A DNA stretch of 64,000 nt from Mimachlamys varia (GCA_947623455.1 OX392541.1:10916719-10980718); one strand, 5' to 3'. Shown: positions 49,635-61,380, numbered from the stretch's first letter. Translations and numbers: made by a program. Notes: a model not told the origin generated them from the letters alone.

Positions 49635-50668
49635 ACACATTGGAAACTGTGGAGAAATAAATCTACTGTTATTTTACATGGTGGAAACTGCTGGGAAATA
49701 ACTATGTGGTAAAAACTGCCAAGTATGATTTTTTTTATGTTAGAAACTGATGAGAAGAAAGTTTACTGTTTATTTACATGGTAGAAACTGCTGAAAAGAA
49801 AAATCCCTTTCACATTCTACAGAAAAACTTGCTGGGAGCCACAAGGGAATTATTATAGTTCTGCCATTATATAGCATGGTAAAAACTGCTGAGTCTACTG
49901 TTATATTATTTGGTATAAACTGTGGTTTTATATGGTAAAAACTCTGAGGGAATAAGTCTACTGTGGTTCTATATGGTAAAAATTCTGAGAGAATAAGTCT
50001 ACTGTGGTTTTATATGGTAAAAATTCTGAGAGAATAAGTTTACTGTGGTCCTATATGGTAAAAACTCTGAGGGAATAAGTCTGCTGCTGTTTTATCTGGT
50101 AAAAACTGCTGAGAAATAAGTCTACTATATTATATGGTGAAAACTGCTGAGAAATAAGTCTACTGTATTATATGGTGAAAACTGTTGAGAAATAAGTCTA
50201 CTGTATTATATGGTGAAAAGTCTACTGTATTATATGGTAAAAACTGCTGAGAGATAAGTCAACTGTATTATATGGTGAAAACTGTTGAGAAATAAGTCTA
50301 CTGTATTATATGGTGAAAACTGTTGAGAAATAAGTCTACTGTATTATATGGTAAAAACTGCTGAGAGATAAGTCAACTGTATTATATGGTGAAAACTGTT
50401 GAGAAATAAGTCTACTGTATTATATGGTGAAAACTGCTGAGAAATAAGTCTACTGTATTATATGGTGAAAACTGTTGAGAAATAAGTCTACTGTATTATA
50501 TGGTGAAAACTGCTGAGAAATAAGTCTACTGTATTATATGGTGAAAAGTCTACTGTATTATATGGTCAAAACTGCTGAGAAATAAGTCTACTGTATTATA
50601 TGGTAAAAACTGCTGAGAAATAAGTCTACTGTATTATATGGTAAAAACTGCTGAGAAATAAGTCTGTT
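49635..50668. repeat. 38-bp minisatellite array F
   Basis: About fifteen regular copies. The order of variant copies follows array C with about one copy fewer. Confidence 0.93.
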
Positions 50669-51589
50669 ATTTCCTAGGTGTAAACTGCCGAGAAATAAAA
50701 AGCATTATCAGAAAACACTTCGGTGAATAATTTCAATGTTTTGAAAAGCATTATCAAGCTAATGATCATGTATAGTTTAGCAATATCATTATATTTTTGT
50801 GTCGGACTATCTAATAGCTAGTTCTAAATTATCATGTGTTAGTTCCAAACTGTACTAGTGGTTATCGACAAATGATTTGGTGTAAACAGCATTTTGTCTA
50901 TAATTATAGAGATATGTATGTATGTCACATAATGTATATATGTATTATATGCCAACCATCTATATTTCTTTACTTAAAGTGAGACGAAAAAATACCTACT
51001 CTGACTTTCCCTTGGCTGACCCCAAGCTGAAATTTTTTTTATAAACAAAAAATAGCTATTATAAACTTGTAAACAACATTTTAGACTGAATTTAACATCT
51101 ATGAAACATCGTGTTAGGATGAGTATTTTTTTGTCTTCTGATTGAACAGGACTTTCGGCGTCTGATCAGCCAAAGGGATTTTTGGCAACATTTTTCATAT
51201 ATATTCAAAACTTTGTATTATGTTTTATGTATATTCCATGTATATGATGTTGCATTTTTTACGTGTCTTGATAAAGGGGCAGACAATTTATTTGTCCATA
51301 CTGTAGCTATTACTTCAACGATCATATTTGTATGTATATAGGTTTTATATGTATTTTATATCTTTATGTATGTTTGTGTTCTGGTCGTGTTCTAGCTATA
51401 CAAATCTCTGTATGCTGCCAAACAAGATGATTGTACATTTATACAGAGTACATAGCTGATAGTAAAGGACTATATATGGTGTTATTGATCCAATCAACCA
51501 GATAATCTATATACATCTATTTACTTCTGATACCAGTGATAGTGTATTAGAAAGCCTTGATTTTATGTTATTTCTGAAAAACATAATTC

Positions 51590-52944
51590 TATAGTGATTA
51601 TTTTAAGACTTTTGCGCTGAAAGCATTCCACTAACTTTGCGATTGTGCTAATTATAGTTTCTGTATTAAACTTTCAATAGAAAGTATTGTGAGTGTGCCA
51701 ATTCATCGTTGTGCTTAAATCTATTTTTAGTTCGCTTAATTTTGCGCTAACATTTTTGTGCACCAAAATAAGTATATTTGCAGTACTACTTTTTTGTCTT
51801 AGCATGTAAACATAAAAAATCATCTTGCTTTGAAGAACATGTTTTTTTCTCTGTGAGAAAAGATTGATTTTCACTCTGTATTTATATTATCGTATTTTGA
51901 CCTTATTAGTGCATTGTGGGCTTACAAAAACACAAAAGGGGGGCTTCATAAAATCATATACAAGAAAACATTTCAAATGTGAAATCTGGGTGGATGGGGG
52001 AGGGGGGAGTCTTTAGTTAAAAAACTGAAGATTGTATCAGCAGATCAGTGAAGTAAGGAATTTTTTTAAAGGTTTTAGTTAGCGCACACATCCTGTTTCC
52101 CTGAAAAGTGTGGGGGGGGGCATTATAAGGTCAAATATGGTATTGTTACATTTCCAAGTTCGTATTATCACATCCCCGATATCCGGGGGTTACTCTCACC
52201 TTCGCTCTCTACACCCCTGGAATATGTCATGGCAAAACTGCAGGCTCACCTTGTTGATGAGGCAAGAAAGAAAACTAATTTGACCCCTTTTGATGTACAT
52301 CAAGGAATCTGGCAGTTACATAACGGTAAAAATTGACAAGCTTTGAAGTCAGTTGTGGCTACTCCGAATCTTCGAAAGACAGGTATCAGCCTAGCCATTG
52401 GTCAGGTTTTCTTCTCCCTAAAACCAGTCAAACTGCTATCTTCGTACCTTCAATTTTGCCATGACAGTTTCCAGGGATGTAGAGAGCGTAGGTGAGCAAA
52501 ACCCCAAGTTATCGAAGATGGTATTGTCATGAAATGATCAGTAGCCTTAGTCTCATCAGTATTATAGCCTAGTACAACACAATCATTGTTCTTACAGTTC
52601 AAGTTTATACATCTGTATATACATATAAGTTATGGAATTTATGTAAATGTTCCAAAATATCAGTAATTGTACTAGAACTATGCACATATGTTAACCCTCC
52701 CTCACTAGGAAGGAGACTCCCTCATTTTGACAAAATAAAATTACCAATATTCCTTGAAACTCTCTCATTCAAGTCACATATATTTGTTGCCGTTTCTGGT
52801 GACTTTTTTTTTATCTTCCTCCATTTCAAAATGAACCACTGTAGTTTGAAGTTATATTCTTATAAAACTAAACCAATAAATGGTTTAGCTGTCTTTTAGT
52901 GTGTTATAAGCACAAAAATTATCTATAAAGTTCAATGTTATTCT
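51590..52944. other. Alternative AT-rich segment of U6, with internal deletion
   Basis: As in U4, but about 290 bp are missing at the junction ctctcattcaagtc/acatatatttgttg near 52,774. The deletion removes the gagggaggcctccctc region. Confidence 0.7.
52174..52520. mobile_element. Inverted-repeat element with about 70-bp arms (U6)
   Basis: As in U4, but the right arm reads aaccccaagttatcg, so the terminal repeat is weaker. Confidence 0.55.
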
Positions 52945-52948
52945 TTAA

Positions 52949-53318
52949 AGGCCCAATATACGGCAAAACTTGAAGCGAAAATCAAGCCTAATAACTTGTT
53001 GTATTTATAGATTTAGTTAAGATATCAGCAATTTTCAAGATGAATTCTTACGCGGTTACCGGTACAGAAGCAGTTGAAACTCGGTATTTGTAAGCATGCG
53101 TCCATTTTTAACTGTCTTCTAACCTCGGTTTGTTGTTGAAGTTGTCCCCACCTGAATTATTTTGAATTCTTTGGATTTTTCTGTCAAGAATTTCTCGTTA
53201 GTTACTGCTCAGGTTTACTTTGTTTTAGGCTTATTATTGCATGGTTATCAACTGGATATTTTTTTTCAAAATTTTCCAGAATTACGAAAAATTTCCTGAA
53301 GTTAAGTATATTGGGCCT
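52949..53318. mobile_element. TTAA-type element, complete (U6)
   Basis: 370 bp with TTAA at 52945-52948 and 53319-53322. A few substitutions relative to U4/U5. Confidence 0.75.
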
Positions 53319-54755
53319 TTAATATGTGTATAGTCAACTGTACACATAGTATTTGGTACTGTACTGTCACTTTACTGGTTTACAATTGACTTGTAAGCTT
53401 CCAGTTGTCAAAAACAGACACTTTTAGTGCTTTTACTCGCCAAAAATTCCTCTGTGTCTTAAATCTAGACAGTTGAACTTAGATATTAATGCTATTAGCT
53501 AAAACATCTTGGTAATTACTGAACGTAAATGATTCAGTTGTACAAGTCAATAACCATTTACCATTTAGTCATACACAGATTTTAAATGAACAAATATCAT
53601 TATTATATTTAGTAATTTATCATCTTGTATATATGGTAGTGTATCTTATTTCACTATGTACACCTGTAGCAATATGTATATGGCATTAGATATCCCAGGT
53701 ATGTAATGATTTATAGGTCACCTTGACCCTTTTTTCGGAATGATCTGATATTATATAGCCTCTAAGTCACTAGTCACTTAACACTTTTTCACAATCGCTT
53801 GGAGCACGCAACTTTTTATCATCCATTTCTCTTTCATTATCTCATTCACCCCTGAAGACACATGTGGACTCTTCCAATTCAAAAGTTGGATTAGTTCATT
53901 TTGAAATTTCAAGGGTGAACACAGTAGAAGCACAACAAATAACGGAGATTTTAAATGAGTTTTTCATTGTGTTATTTTTCATTTATCTTAAAATCATGTA
54001 AAATGGGTGTTGTCAACAATGTTATTTTGATGAATTATATCATAGTAAGGGAGTTAACTCTCACAAATTTCACGTGTATTACGGCTAGGTAGCACCACAA
54101 TATAGATCATTTCCCTGTCCTGTTGGATCATTTCTGTGGTTGCTATGGAAACTGTTTAAAACAAGGACAATTACTATTTACAATAGAGGCCAAAAATATT
54201 TATTGGAGTTTATCATCACAAAAATGTAAAATAAAAATATTTTTGCACATTTGAATATCAAATGCAACTGTTTATCTGCATATGGAAAAAAAAATTAAGA
54301 AATATTAATAAAGCATTAATCTTGATTCTTCCTATTTTTACAAGTGAAGATTACTTTATAAAATCATGTTCAATGGCAAAGTTTATTTTTGGGATATTAT
54401 CTGGTTTTATTTCCACCAAAGTTGTGAAATATACCCTCATCAAATTGTTTATTTATATATTAAGTCATATATAAATACATACATATGTATTTGAAAATTT
54501 TCTTTTAGTATATTTATGAAGAAGCATTGTATTGAATTTGCTAAGAGTTGTATTGAATTTTTTTTTTTTTTTTGTGAACATGTGACTGATCATCATGATC
54601 ATGTGACCATTCTAGCAGATTGAATAGGTCATGTGACTTGTACAGTCACCTATATGGTTGTGAGACTCGTCCCTATTTGGATAAGTTGACTTAAACAACG
54701 TTGTTATTTATGAATAAATGTGAAATATGAAATCAGACTTTTTTTTTTTTTTTGT

Positions 54756-54763
54756 GACAGGCC
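54756..54763. other. Empty site of the 34-bp palindrome, U6
   Basis: A single GACAGGCC between the T-run and taattctaagatgagct. The flanks match U1-U5, showing the state before insertion (or after a perfect excision). Confidence 0.8.
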
Positions 54764-55017
54764 TAATTCTAAGATGAGCTATAACCATTGTGAGCTTTAT
54801 AAACTTGTCCGGCATTCTGATTATCAAATTTTGAATTACAGACATTCCAAGGAACAAGAAACCTGTAAGGCATGCTTGTGAAAAATGTGTCATGTGTAAA
54901 AAAAAAAAATACCAAAGCGTCAACAAAACCATAATCTGAACTATTAAACAAGATGCAAAAAAGGAACAAAGGAAAGTTTTACATGGAGACTCTCGTAAAA
55001 GCACAAGAGAATAAGAC

Positions 55018-55020
55018 CAG
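55018..55020. other. Empty site of the 165-bp MITE, U6
   Basis: ataagaccaggtgttcc is continuous here, with a single CAG. Confidence 0.8.
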
Positions 55021-55249
55021 GTGTTCCAGAAGAGTAAGCGTCTTCTGCTTCATCGACGACACCTGCCATGTAAATCTTGGTCACCTCAAAGTAAGCATCA
55101 ATCCTCAAAATGAGAACCGAGTCATCATTGTCAATTGAAATGTGTCAATCTAAATGCTTCGATCAAGTCTCATGCAGACATAGAATATCAAATTCTTCAT
55201 GATTTAGATGTATTGGCCTCCAATACATTTACATACCACATTGGCCATA

Positions 55250-55437
55250 ATTACCGCTCCATCATGTAAAACACATGTAACTATCGAGAAAAGTATCCAG
55301 GTACGATCCCACTCTGGATGTTCCTGGTAAGTTTTTCATGTCTCCAATGAGATAATTAATTTTAAACAGTGTAATCGTTTTTTTAATCATCGTACTGTGC
55401 GCCAAATTATGTCCTTTACTAAGGAACCTACGCTACA
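55250..55437 (+). mobile_element. LTR 3-prime part, U6
   Basis: Matches the second half of the U2 LTR (catgtaactatcg, cactctggatgttcctggtaa, ending GCTACA), followed by the same tttggcgcccgacagg junction. The 5-prime half is missing. Confidence 0.68.
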
Positions 55438-55682
55438 TTTGGCGCCCGACAGGCGGCCATCTTGGATTTTGACAGTAGTTATAGCACGGACTTAGATAGC
55501 AATATAATTCCGTGGTTATAGATAGAGATTTTTCAGAGATATGTCAGTTACAGATGAACCCGGACTATTTGGTTATTGCGATGAAGTTGCTTAAAATAAA
55601 AAGTTGATGCCAGACGGAAGATGGACAAGCGCTACAACCCGCTTATAAGCTTACTTGGCCCTTCGGGCGAGGTGAGCTAAAA
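55438..55682. repeat. Degenerate repeats, U6 (3-prime end only)
   Basis: Only the final part from aggcggccatcttggatttt to the tgagctaaaa end remains. The rest is replaced by LTR sequence. Confidence 0.75.
55485..55514. mobile_element. 30-bp short inverted-repeat insertion, U6
   Basis: Same element with GTTATAG on both sides. Present even though U6 lacks the other insertions. Confidence 0.65.
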
Positions 55683-55839
55683 AAGTGAAACAAATCTGTT
55701 AATTGATAACTTAATTATGGATGTTTGAGGTGGTTTAAGTGGCAACTTGTTCGAATTATGAAAGTGCTGTAAAGATCATTTTTACTCTTTTAAATCAGAT
55801 ACATATTTGAATGCAGCATCTGTCTGAGCTATTTTGGTC

Positions 55840-56178
55840 CACAGCGACCTGAGAATTTGTTACAGTTAGTTTTGAACCGAAACTAGGATGTTTAGAGTAA
55901 TTTTACACTTTTCGGGGGTTTAGTTCAATCACAGTTGCTTGAGTTTCCGTCAGTATATATATAAAAAATGTTTATATATGGAACCGCGGCCCATTACATT
56001 ACTGTAAAGGGAGGCTCATTTCACACATATATATGTATTATTTACTGACAGAAATTCAAGCAACTGTGGTTCAATTTTCGATAAAAATGCCCCTCGTCAA
56101 TGGTCATAAAGCATTTTTATCAAAATTTGAATTAGTTTAGTTTCAAAACAAGCTGTAACAAATTCTCAGGTCCCTGTG
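55840..56178. mobile_element. hAT-like MITE M1, first copy, U6
   Basis: Complete, with TTTTGGTC on both sides and the nested element inside. Confidence 0.8.
55930..56068. mobile_element. Nested 139-bp MITE, U6
   Basis: Complete, with GTTCAAT on both sides. Confidence 0.85.
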
Positions 56179-56413
56179 TTTTGGTCCATATGGTTATCAA
56201 TTCATTAATCATTGATAAAAACACGTGTTCCTGTATAGCCGTCCATTAAATGATTGATAATATATTGTTTCAAATATCTAAAATATTCAATAAAAGGCCT
56301 CCCTCCTCTCGCAGACTGCTGATAAGCCCCTCCAATGTTATAAATGGAGTTATTTAATAGTCGGCTGATGTAGTAAATCAGTCTGTTTGTGCCCCCTCTC
56401 CGGTTATAGTAAG

Positions 56414-56663
56414 CACAGGGACCTGAGAATTTGTTACAGTTAGTTTTTGACCTAAAGTAAGGTATTTAGAGTAATTTTACACATGTGGGGGGTTAAGATC
56501 AATTTTCGATAAAAATGCCCCCTCAGTGGTCATAAAAGCTATTATGACCACTGAGAGGACATTTTTATCGAAAATTGATCTAAACTCCCCAAATGTGAAA
56601 TATTACTCTAAATACCCTATTTTAGGTCCAAAACTAGTTGTAACAAATTCTCGGGTCCCTGTG
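56414..56663. mobile_element. hAT-like MITE M1, second copy, U6
   Basis: Complete, with ATAGTAAG on both sides. The right arm carries the U2-type change (gagaggac). Confidence 0.85.
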
Positions 56664-57693
56664 ATAGTAAGAGATATATAGGGCCATATAACATCAAAGA
56701 CTGACCACGACTTTGTAAACAAAAGATGACCCATCACTTCCCTCCACCACAGCTAGGACAGTGCGTGTGACTATAAATTTTATTTGTGTTGTAAACAGTA
56801 CCAGACGCTTATCCAGAACTTTTTTCAAGTTGGTGTCACCATTTCAGGTTTCTACTTTGCCACAAATGGTATCTGAAGCATATATGTCATTTTGCAATTA
56901 GAGGATCTTACACAAGTGTCGATGTAATATGGAATTTATTAAACGAGTTCAGTTATTTAATATGTCAGGAGCTTTTAGGCGACCTATTAAATTATTCGGC
57001 GAGTTAAAAAAATTGACACGAGTGTAAGATTCTATTTATCACATGACTTATATTTATGAGAAAATACACCAAAACTCTCAAATTCATTCTCTGTATAAGA
57101 AAGGCAACTTTCTACTTCGACGGTAAGATTTTCAGTACTGAGACAATCATATGACGTCATTTGTTTATGGCGTCACAATAGTGATATTACACGTGTGTAG
57201 TACCATTTTCATGACAAGGCCGTATGACATGACTGAACGGGTCAGTTATGTGATAATAGACATTTATATGGTTAGAGGATTTGTTGTAGCTTTTTTGGAC
57301 CTAAACCAATGTTTACAATTTTGGAGGGTTAAGGTCAATTTTCAATGATATAAACCCAAAAGTGTAAAATGTCCACTTAAAACTTTAGTTTGCGCCCAAA
57401 AACATCTATAAGAACTATTTAGGGCCTTGTGGTATATACTGAGCTTTGCATTTATTTTCGATATTCTCTTTTTTAAACTAATTTTTTATCTTGTAAATTT
57501 CAATTTTATTTTGGCAATTAATCGATTTCATTTTTCAAAAAAAGAACGACTTTCCATGTGCGTTTTCCAATTAATTAATATTATTCTTACTATAATTGTT
57601 AGCTTTACTATCATGACGGTGAAAAATGATTTTGCTTATTATGAAATAATTTTTTTTTTACTTACATGAAGTGATTGTGTTAGCAGGGATGAA

Positions 57694-57798
57694 CACAGGG
57701 ACATAAGAGGTTTTTTTTGCCAAACCTATAGAGCTTAGAATAATTTTATACTTTTGTTGATTTAAGGTATTTTTTCGATACAGATGTTTCCGTCCCTC
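57694..57798. mobile_element. Diverged M1-related sequence, U6
   Basis: Counterpart of 7230-7340. Found only in the U1/U6-type tail module. Confidence 0.4.
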
Positions 57799-57997
57799 GA
57801 TGTTTTTTTTTATTTACGAATTTTATCTTAATAGTATGCTACTTGTATATACTCGGCAAAATTATATTACGAATGTGGGGTTCGCAAATTGATCTGCTAA
57901 TGCCACGGACTAATTATGCTATACTTTCGTTCGTCAAATTCCCGAAGAATCTCGTAGTCGGATATCTAGATCGACAAGTTACAAATAACAGGCGTTA

Positions 57998-58443
57998 TGG
58001 TTCATTGACCGATATAATTGACGCTGGGGTCGTGATATCAATTAGTGTCATCTAATATTTCTTATATCTAATATCTAATTTATAATCTCCTTTGATTGAG
58101 TTCGGAAGGTGACGTGTGTGATTTGGGCTGTGTATTTGGTCAGTGGTGTCACAGTTCTAGGGCGTGTCACGCGATCGCCTTGGTTCGTGACAGATAGGAG
58201 GTGTTACGTGCCCCGGGTGACACCCACTTCATAGATCCGCCTCTGTTAATTCACAGTAATTGGCGTATTTGTTGTATGATATGATATGTTTGTATGTACA
58301 TGTGAAAAACTTAAACCAAATTTCCGGTACCACTAATCTATATACTACTTCGACTCCCTCCCCTTCCGTATACAAGCCCACCCCACCCCTGTCATTTTGA
58401 AACGCTTTTGACCCAGTCCCATTGCCCCAATTATATGCCAAAT
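57998..58443. other. Flank just outside the array, no gene recognised
   Basis: Unrelated to the units. The part 58,090-58,250 is unusually GC-rich for the window and holds short inverted motifs (ggtgtcac/gtgacacc, cacgcgatcgcc). A 70-codon minus-strand frame at 58229-58441 resembles nothing I know. Confidence 0.6.
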
Positions 58444-58577
58444 GGACCTAAGAATTTGTTACATCTCAATAAGATCTATTTCGATAAAAAAAAAATGCCC
58501 TCCACAATGGTCCGTCTTTATGACCATTGAGGAGGAGGGGGGGGGCGTGCAGGGGGGCATTTTATCGAAAATTGATC
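58444..58577. mobile_element. Diverged M1-family MITE
   Basis: ggacctaagaatttgttaca on the left. The centre has the familiar tgcccYccacaatggtc ... gaccattgaggaggaggggg stem, with tcgaaaattgatc on the right. Terminal CACAGGG is lost. Confidence 0.6.
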
Positions 58578-58732
58578 ATTGTTGATTATTGATTCAATAA
58601 TACCAAAATCTACAAAGTCCCTAGTCTTACTTTTTTGTTCTCAGACGTGGTTTTCATACCTATCATTAGTGATATTTTGAATTACTTTGATATTCTCGAT
58701 ATCCTCGTTATTCGATAATGCTTATTACCTCA

Positions 58733-58752
58733 CAGGGACGTATATATCCCTG
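58733..58752. mobile_element. 20-bp palindromic insertion with 8-bp flanking repeat
   Basis: CAGGGACGTATATATCCCTG stands between two perfect copies of TTACCTCA (58725-58732, 58753-58760). It has the CAGGGACGTATAT end of the elements at 3183 and 16700 in an even shorter form. Confidence 0.8.
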
Positions 58753-58772
58753 TTACCTCATCTTCTTTTTAT

Positions 58773-58897
58773 CACAGGGACCTGAGAATTTGTTACAGCT
58801 AGTCTAGGACGTAAACTAAGGCGTTTAGAGTAATTTATCACATTTGAGGGGTTCAGATCAATTTTCGAAAATAATGCCCCCTCAACGATCATGAAGT
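58773..58897. mobile_element. M1-family MITE, left part
   Basis: Begins CACAGGGACCTGAGAATTTG and runs to gccccctcaacgatcatgaag, the centre of M1, then stops. What looks like its right part lies at 61472, so a 2.6-kb insertion may separate them. Confidence 0.65.
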
Positions 58898-59404
58898 CAA
58901 TATTGTGGCTGTATCCCACCTTCCCCACTTTTTATAAAAACATAGGGGGGAGAATGTTGTTAGAAGGATTATAGTCTGTTTCTGAATAATTTTGGAATTA
59001 TTTACCTGTATTTACTTGTGTTCTTACCTGAGTTTTTACCTGTGTTTTAATCAGTGATGAACCTCTATATCTTATATGGATATATATTTTTATTATACAT
59101 TTGCAGATACATTTGCACTTTAAATAAATAAATATTGAAAACAATATTTTTCAAATGGAAATTTTGTTTATCAATGTAATATATGTTTATCATAAAAGAC
59201 TAAAATATGATATAATAAAAATTAGAGTCTGTTGTTTAACAAATCATTATTAATTAAAAATCGTATTGATGCTCTACATATTTTATACCAATTATAAAAC
59301 TTATTAATAGACTCTAATTATCCAAGCTCTCACTCCCATCCAGGTGAGCTAAAGTGATCACAGCCTTCACTAATTACCGAAATGATGATGAGTGTTGCAA
59401 TTAA
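58898..59404. other. AT-rich stretch without a gene
   Basis: Contains repeated ttacctg words at 59,003-59,050, reverse-complementary in style to the acacaggtaac repeats at 61,381. After 59,060 it is very AT-rich. No coding signal seen. Confidence 0.55.
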
Positions 59405-59408
59405 TTAA

Positions 59409-59783
59409 AGGCCCAATATACGTAACTTTCAGCAAAACTTGAAGCGAAAATCAAGCCTAATAACTTATTATATTTATAGATTTAGTTAAGATTAACTGGT
59501 ACCAGCAATATTCAAGATGAATTATTTCGCGGTTACCGGTACAGCAGCAGTTGCAACACGCTATTTGTAAACACGCGACCATTTCGAACCGTCTTCTACC
59601 TTCGGTTTGTTGTTGAAGTGGGCCCCACCTGAATTATTTTCAATTCTTTGGATTTTTTTGTCAAGAGTTTCTTGTTAATTACCGCTCAGGTTTACTTCGT
59701 TTTTGGCTTATTTTTGCATGGTTATCAACTGGATTTTTTTTCAGAATCACGAAAACTTCCCTAAAGTTACGTATATTGGGCCT
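59409..59783. mobile_element. TTAA-type inverted-repeat element outside the array
   Basis: 375 bp, aggcccaatatacgtaactt to acgtatattgggcct. Same family as 31561. TTAA is present on the left, but the right side reads cgaa, so the duplication is lost or the end was rearranged. It keeps the longer arm (acgtaactttc) that the array copies have shortened. Confidence 0.75.
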
Positions 59784-59832
59784 CGAAAATTCATCATGTA
59801 GGAATTATTTCCAATTGTGAAGCTCCAGCAGT

Positions 59833-60590
59833 ATTACCAACGACTACCAACTACTACCCACCACTACCAACTACTAGACCAATTACCCACAACTACCAAC
59901 TACTACCCACAACTACCAACTACTACCCACAACTACCAACTAATGCCCACAACTACCAACTACTACCCACAACTACCAACTAATACCCACAACTACTACC
60001 CACCACTACCAACTACTACCCCAATTACCCACAACTACCAACTACTACCCACAACTACCAACTAATGCCCACAACTACCAACTACTACCCACAACTACCA
60101 ACTAATACCCACAACTACCAACTACTACCCACAACTACCAACTAATGCCCACAACTACCAACTACTACCCACCACTACCAACTACTAGACCAACTACCCA
60201 CCACTACCAACTACTACCCCAATTACCCACAACTACCAACTACTACCCACAACTACCAACTACTACCCACAACTACCAACTAATACCCACAACTACTACC
60301 CACCACTACCAACTACTACCCCAATTACCCACAACTACCAACTACTACCCACCACTACCAACTACTACCCACAACTACCAACTAATGCCCACAACTACCA
60401 ACTACTACCCCAATTACCCACAACTACCAACTACTACCCACAACTACCAACTACTACCCCAATTACCCACAACTACCAACTACTACCCACCACTACCAAC
60501 TAATGCCCACAACTACCAACTACTACCCACCACTACCAACTACTAGACCAACTACCCACCACTACCAACTACTACTCAACTACCCACCAC
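59833..60590. repeat. 20-bp-period satellite (cccacaactaccaactacta)
   Basis: About 38 copies of a 20-bp unit made of accaact and accca words, with ordered variants (taatgccc, ccccaattaccc, tactagacc) that form a higher-order pattern. Because 20 is not a multiple of three, all three frames are read in turn. The translation PTTTNYYPQLPTTTHNYQ stays open over more than 130 codons only because the unit lacks stop words. I treat that as an artefact. Confidence 0.93.
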
Positions 60591-60594
60591 TATC

Positions 60595-60711
60595 ATGGCG
60601 AATGCTCAGCTTCAGGTCAAGTTTGTGAGAAACAAACATGGCACACGAAATCTAGCATATGATGGTTACATGTATAGTTTCAAAGGCGAAATGTGGGCCA
60701 ATGACTTGTGA
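60595..60711 (+). pseudogene. FLYWCH-like zinc-finger fragment (38 codons)
   Basis: The frame from ATG 60595 to TGA 60711 contains FVRNKHGTRNLAYDGYMYSF (residues 10-29). This follows the first half of the FLYWCH domain pattern: a hydrophobic strand, a polar-G-polar turn, L-x-Y-x-GY-x-Y, then a W. The zinc ligands (WxC...C...H) that should follow GEMW are missing because the frame ends with ANDL. In invertebrates such domains are found in DNA-binding proteins and in Mutator-like (MULE) transposases. It starts four bases after the satellite. I infer a transposon or gene remnant. An intact exon ending in an intron is less likely, since no good donor follows. Confidence 0.5.
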
Positions 60712-61380
60712 ACTTTAAGTTAATAGTGAAGAAATGACTATATTTACACCTCTCCCTTCTTGTGCTTAGTAAACTCTGACTGCGAATATATTACCGTATA
60801 CGCTAACGCGCACCATATCATATGTTCGTTGCCAACTGCGGGCATACTACCGTATACGCAGTCAAAATGAGGTACGATCCTTATATAAATGCATGTACTT
60901 ATAAATATGTAAAATCGAATGAAAGATTATCATTATGTATAAGGTATCACTATGTACAAGTATGGAAATGTTTGACTATAAATGCATGTAATTAATATAT
61001 ATGTAATACATGAAAATATTTGTATTTGAGTGTATGAATGAAAGATACTTAATGCATGTAATATGAAATAGTATTAATAATTGTGTATTTCTCTATGTGT
61101 AACATTAATGAAGTGTCAATAACCAGAACACATTTTGATATAATTGTAGTTGTTTAATATGAATGATATATACTAAATTTTACTGTATTTTGTGTAAAAT
61201 GAAATAATATTAATTAATAAAAAATTAAAGAAATCAATAGTTAAAAAGTAAAAATAAATGTTTTTCTGATGTAATCATGTGTTAAGTCTTCAATTGCTGT
61301 TAATTTAATAAGTAATAAGTATAGATATAAATCAAAGTATTTTTCACTATATACTACATATAGGCTGTATAGTCATATAC
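60712..61380. other. AT-rich stretch without a gene
   Basis: Two near copies of ttaccgtatacgc (60,791 and 60,850), then repeated aatgcatgtaat words at 60,890-61,060. No coding signal. Confidence 0.55.

Larger units (their letters stand above)
39631..50660. repeat. Tandem array unit U5 (11.0 kb)
   Basis: The first part, to about 43,120, is a near-exact copy of U4. Differences then become frequent: T/C at 32610/43124, A-run length, and several substitutions. The tail and minisatellite resemble the U2 end at a shift of about 30.6 kb. It is the longest unit because it combines the 2-kb segment with a long minisatellite. No gene is supported. Confidence 0.9.
50661..57997. repeat. Tandem array unit U6, truncated at the array end
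   Basis: Starts like U1/U3, then changes to U4/U5-like sequence near 51,320-51,340. Its centre (54,700-55,450) differs from every other unit. The 34-bp palindrome and 165-bp MITE are absent, and an LTR 3-prime part replaces most of the degenerate repeats. The tail module is the U1 type. Similarity to the other units stops at ggcgtta (57,991-57,997), so the last 2 kb of a unit are missing. Confidence 0.88.

Noticed and set aside
1..57997. rDNA intergenic spacer
   Set aside because: I see no rRNA sequence in nearly six units, so a spacer of an rRNA repeat is not supported.
59817..60546. Pro/Thr/Asn/Tyr-rich repeat protein
   Set aside because: The 20-bp unit has no stop words in any frame, so long frames are automatic. 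No start context, and frame breaks follow the repeat variants.
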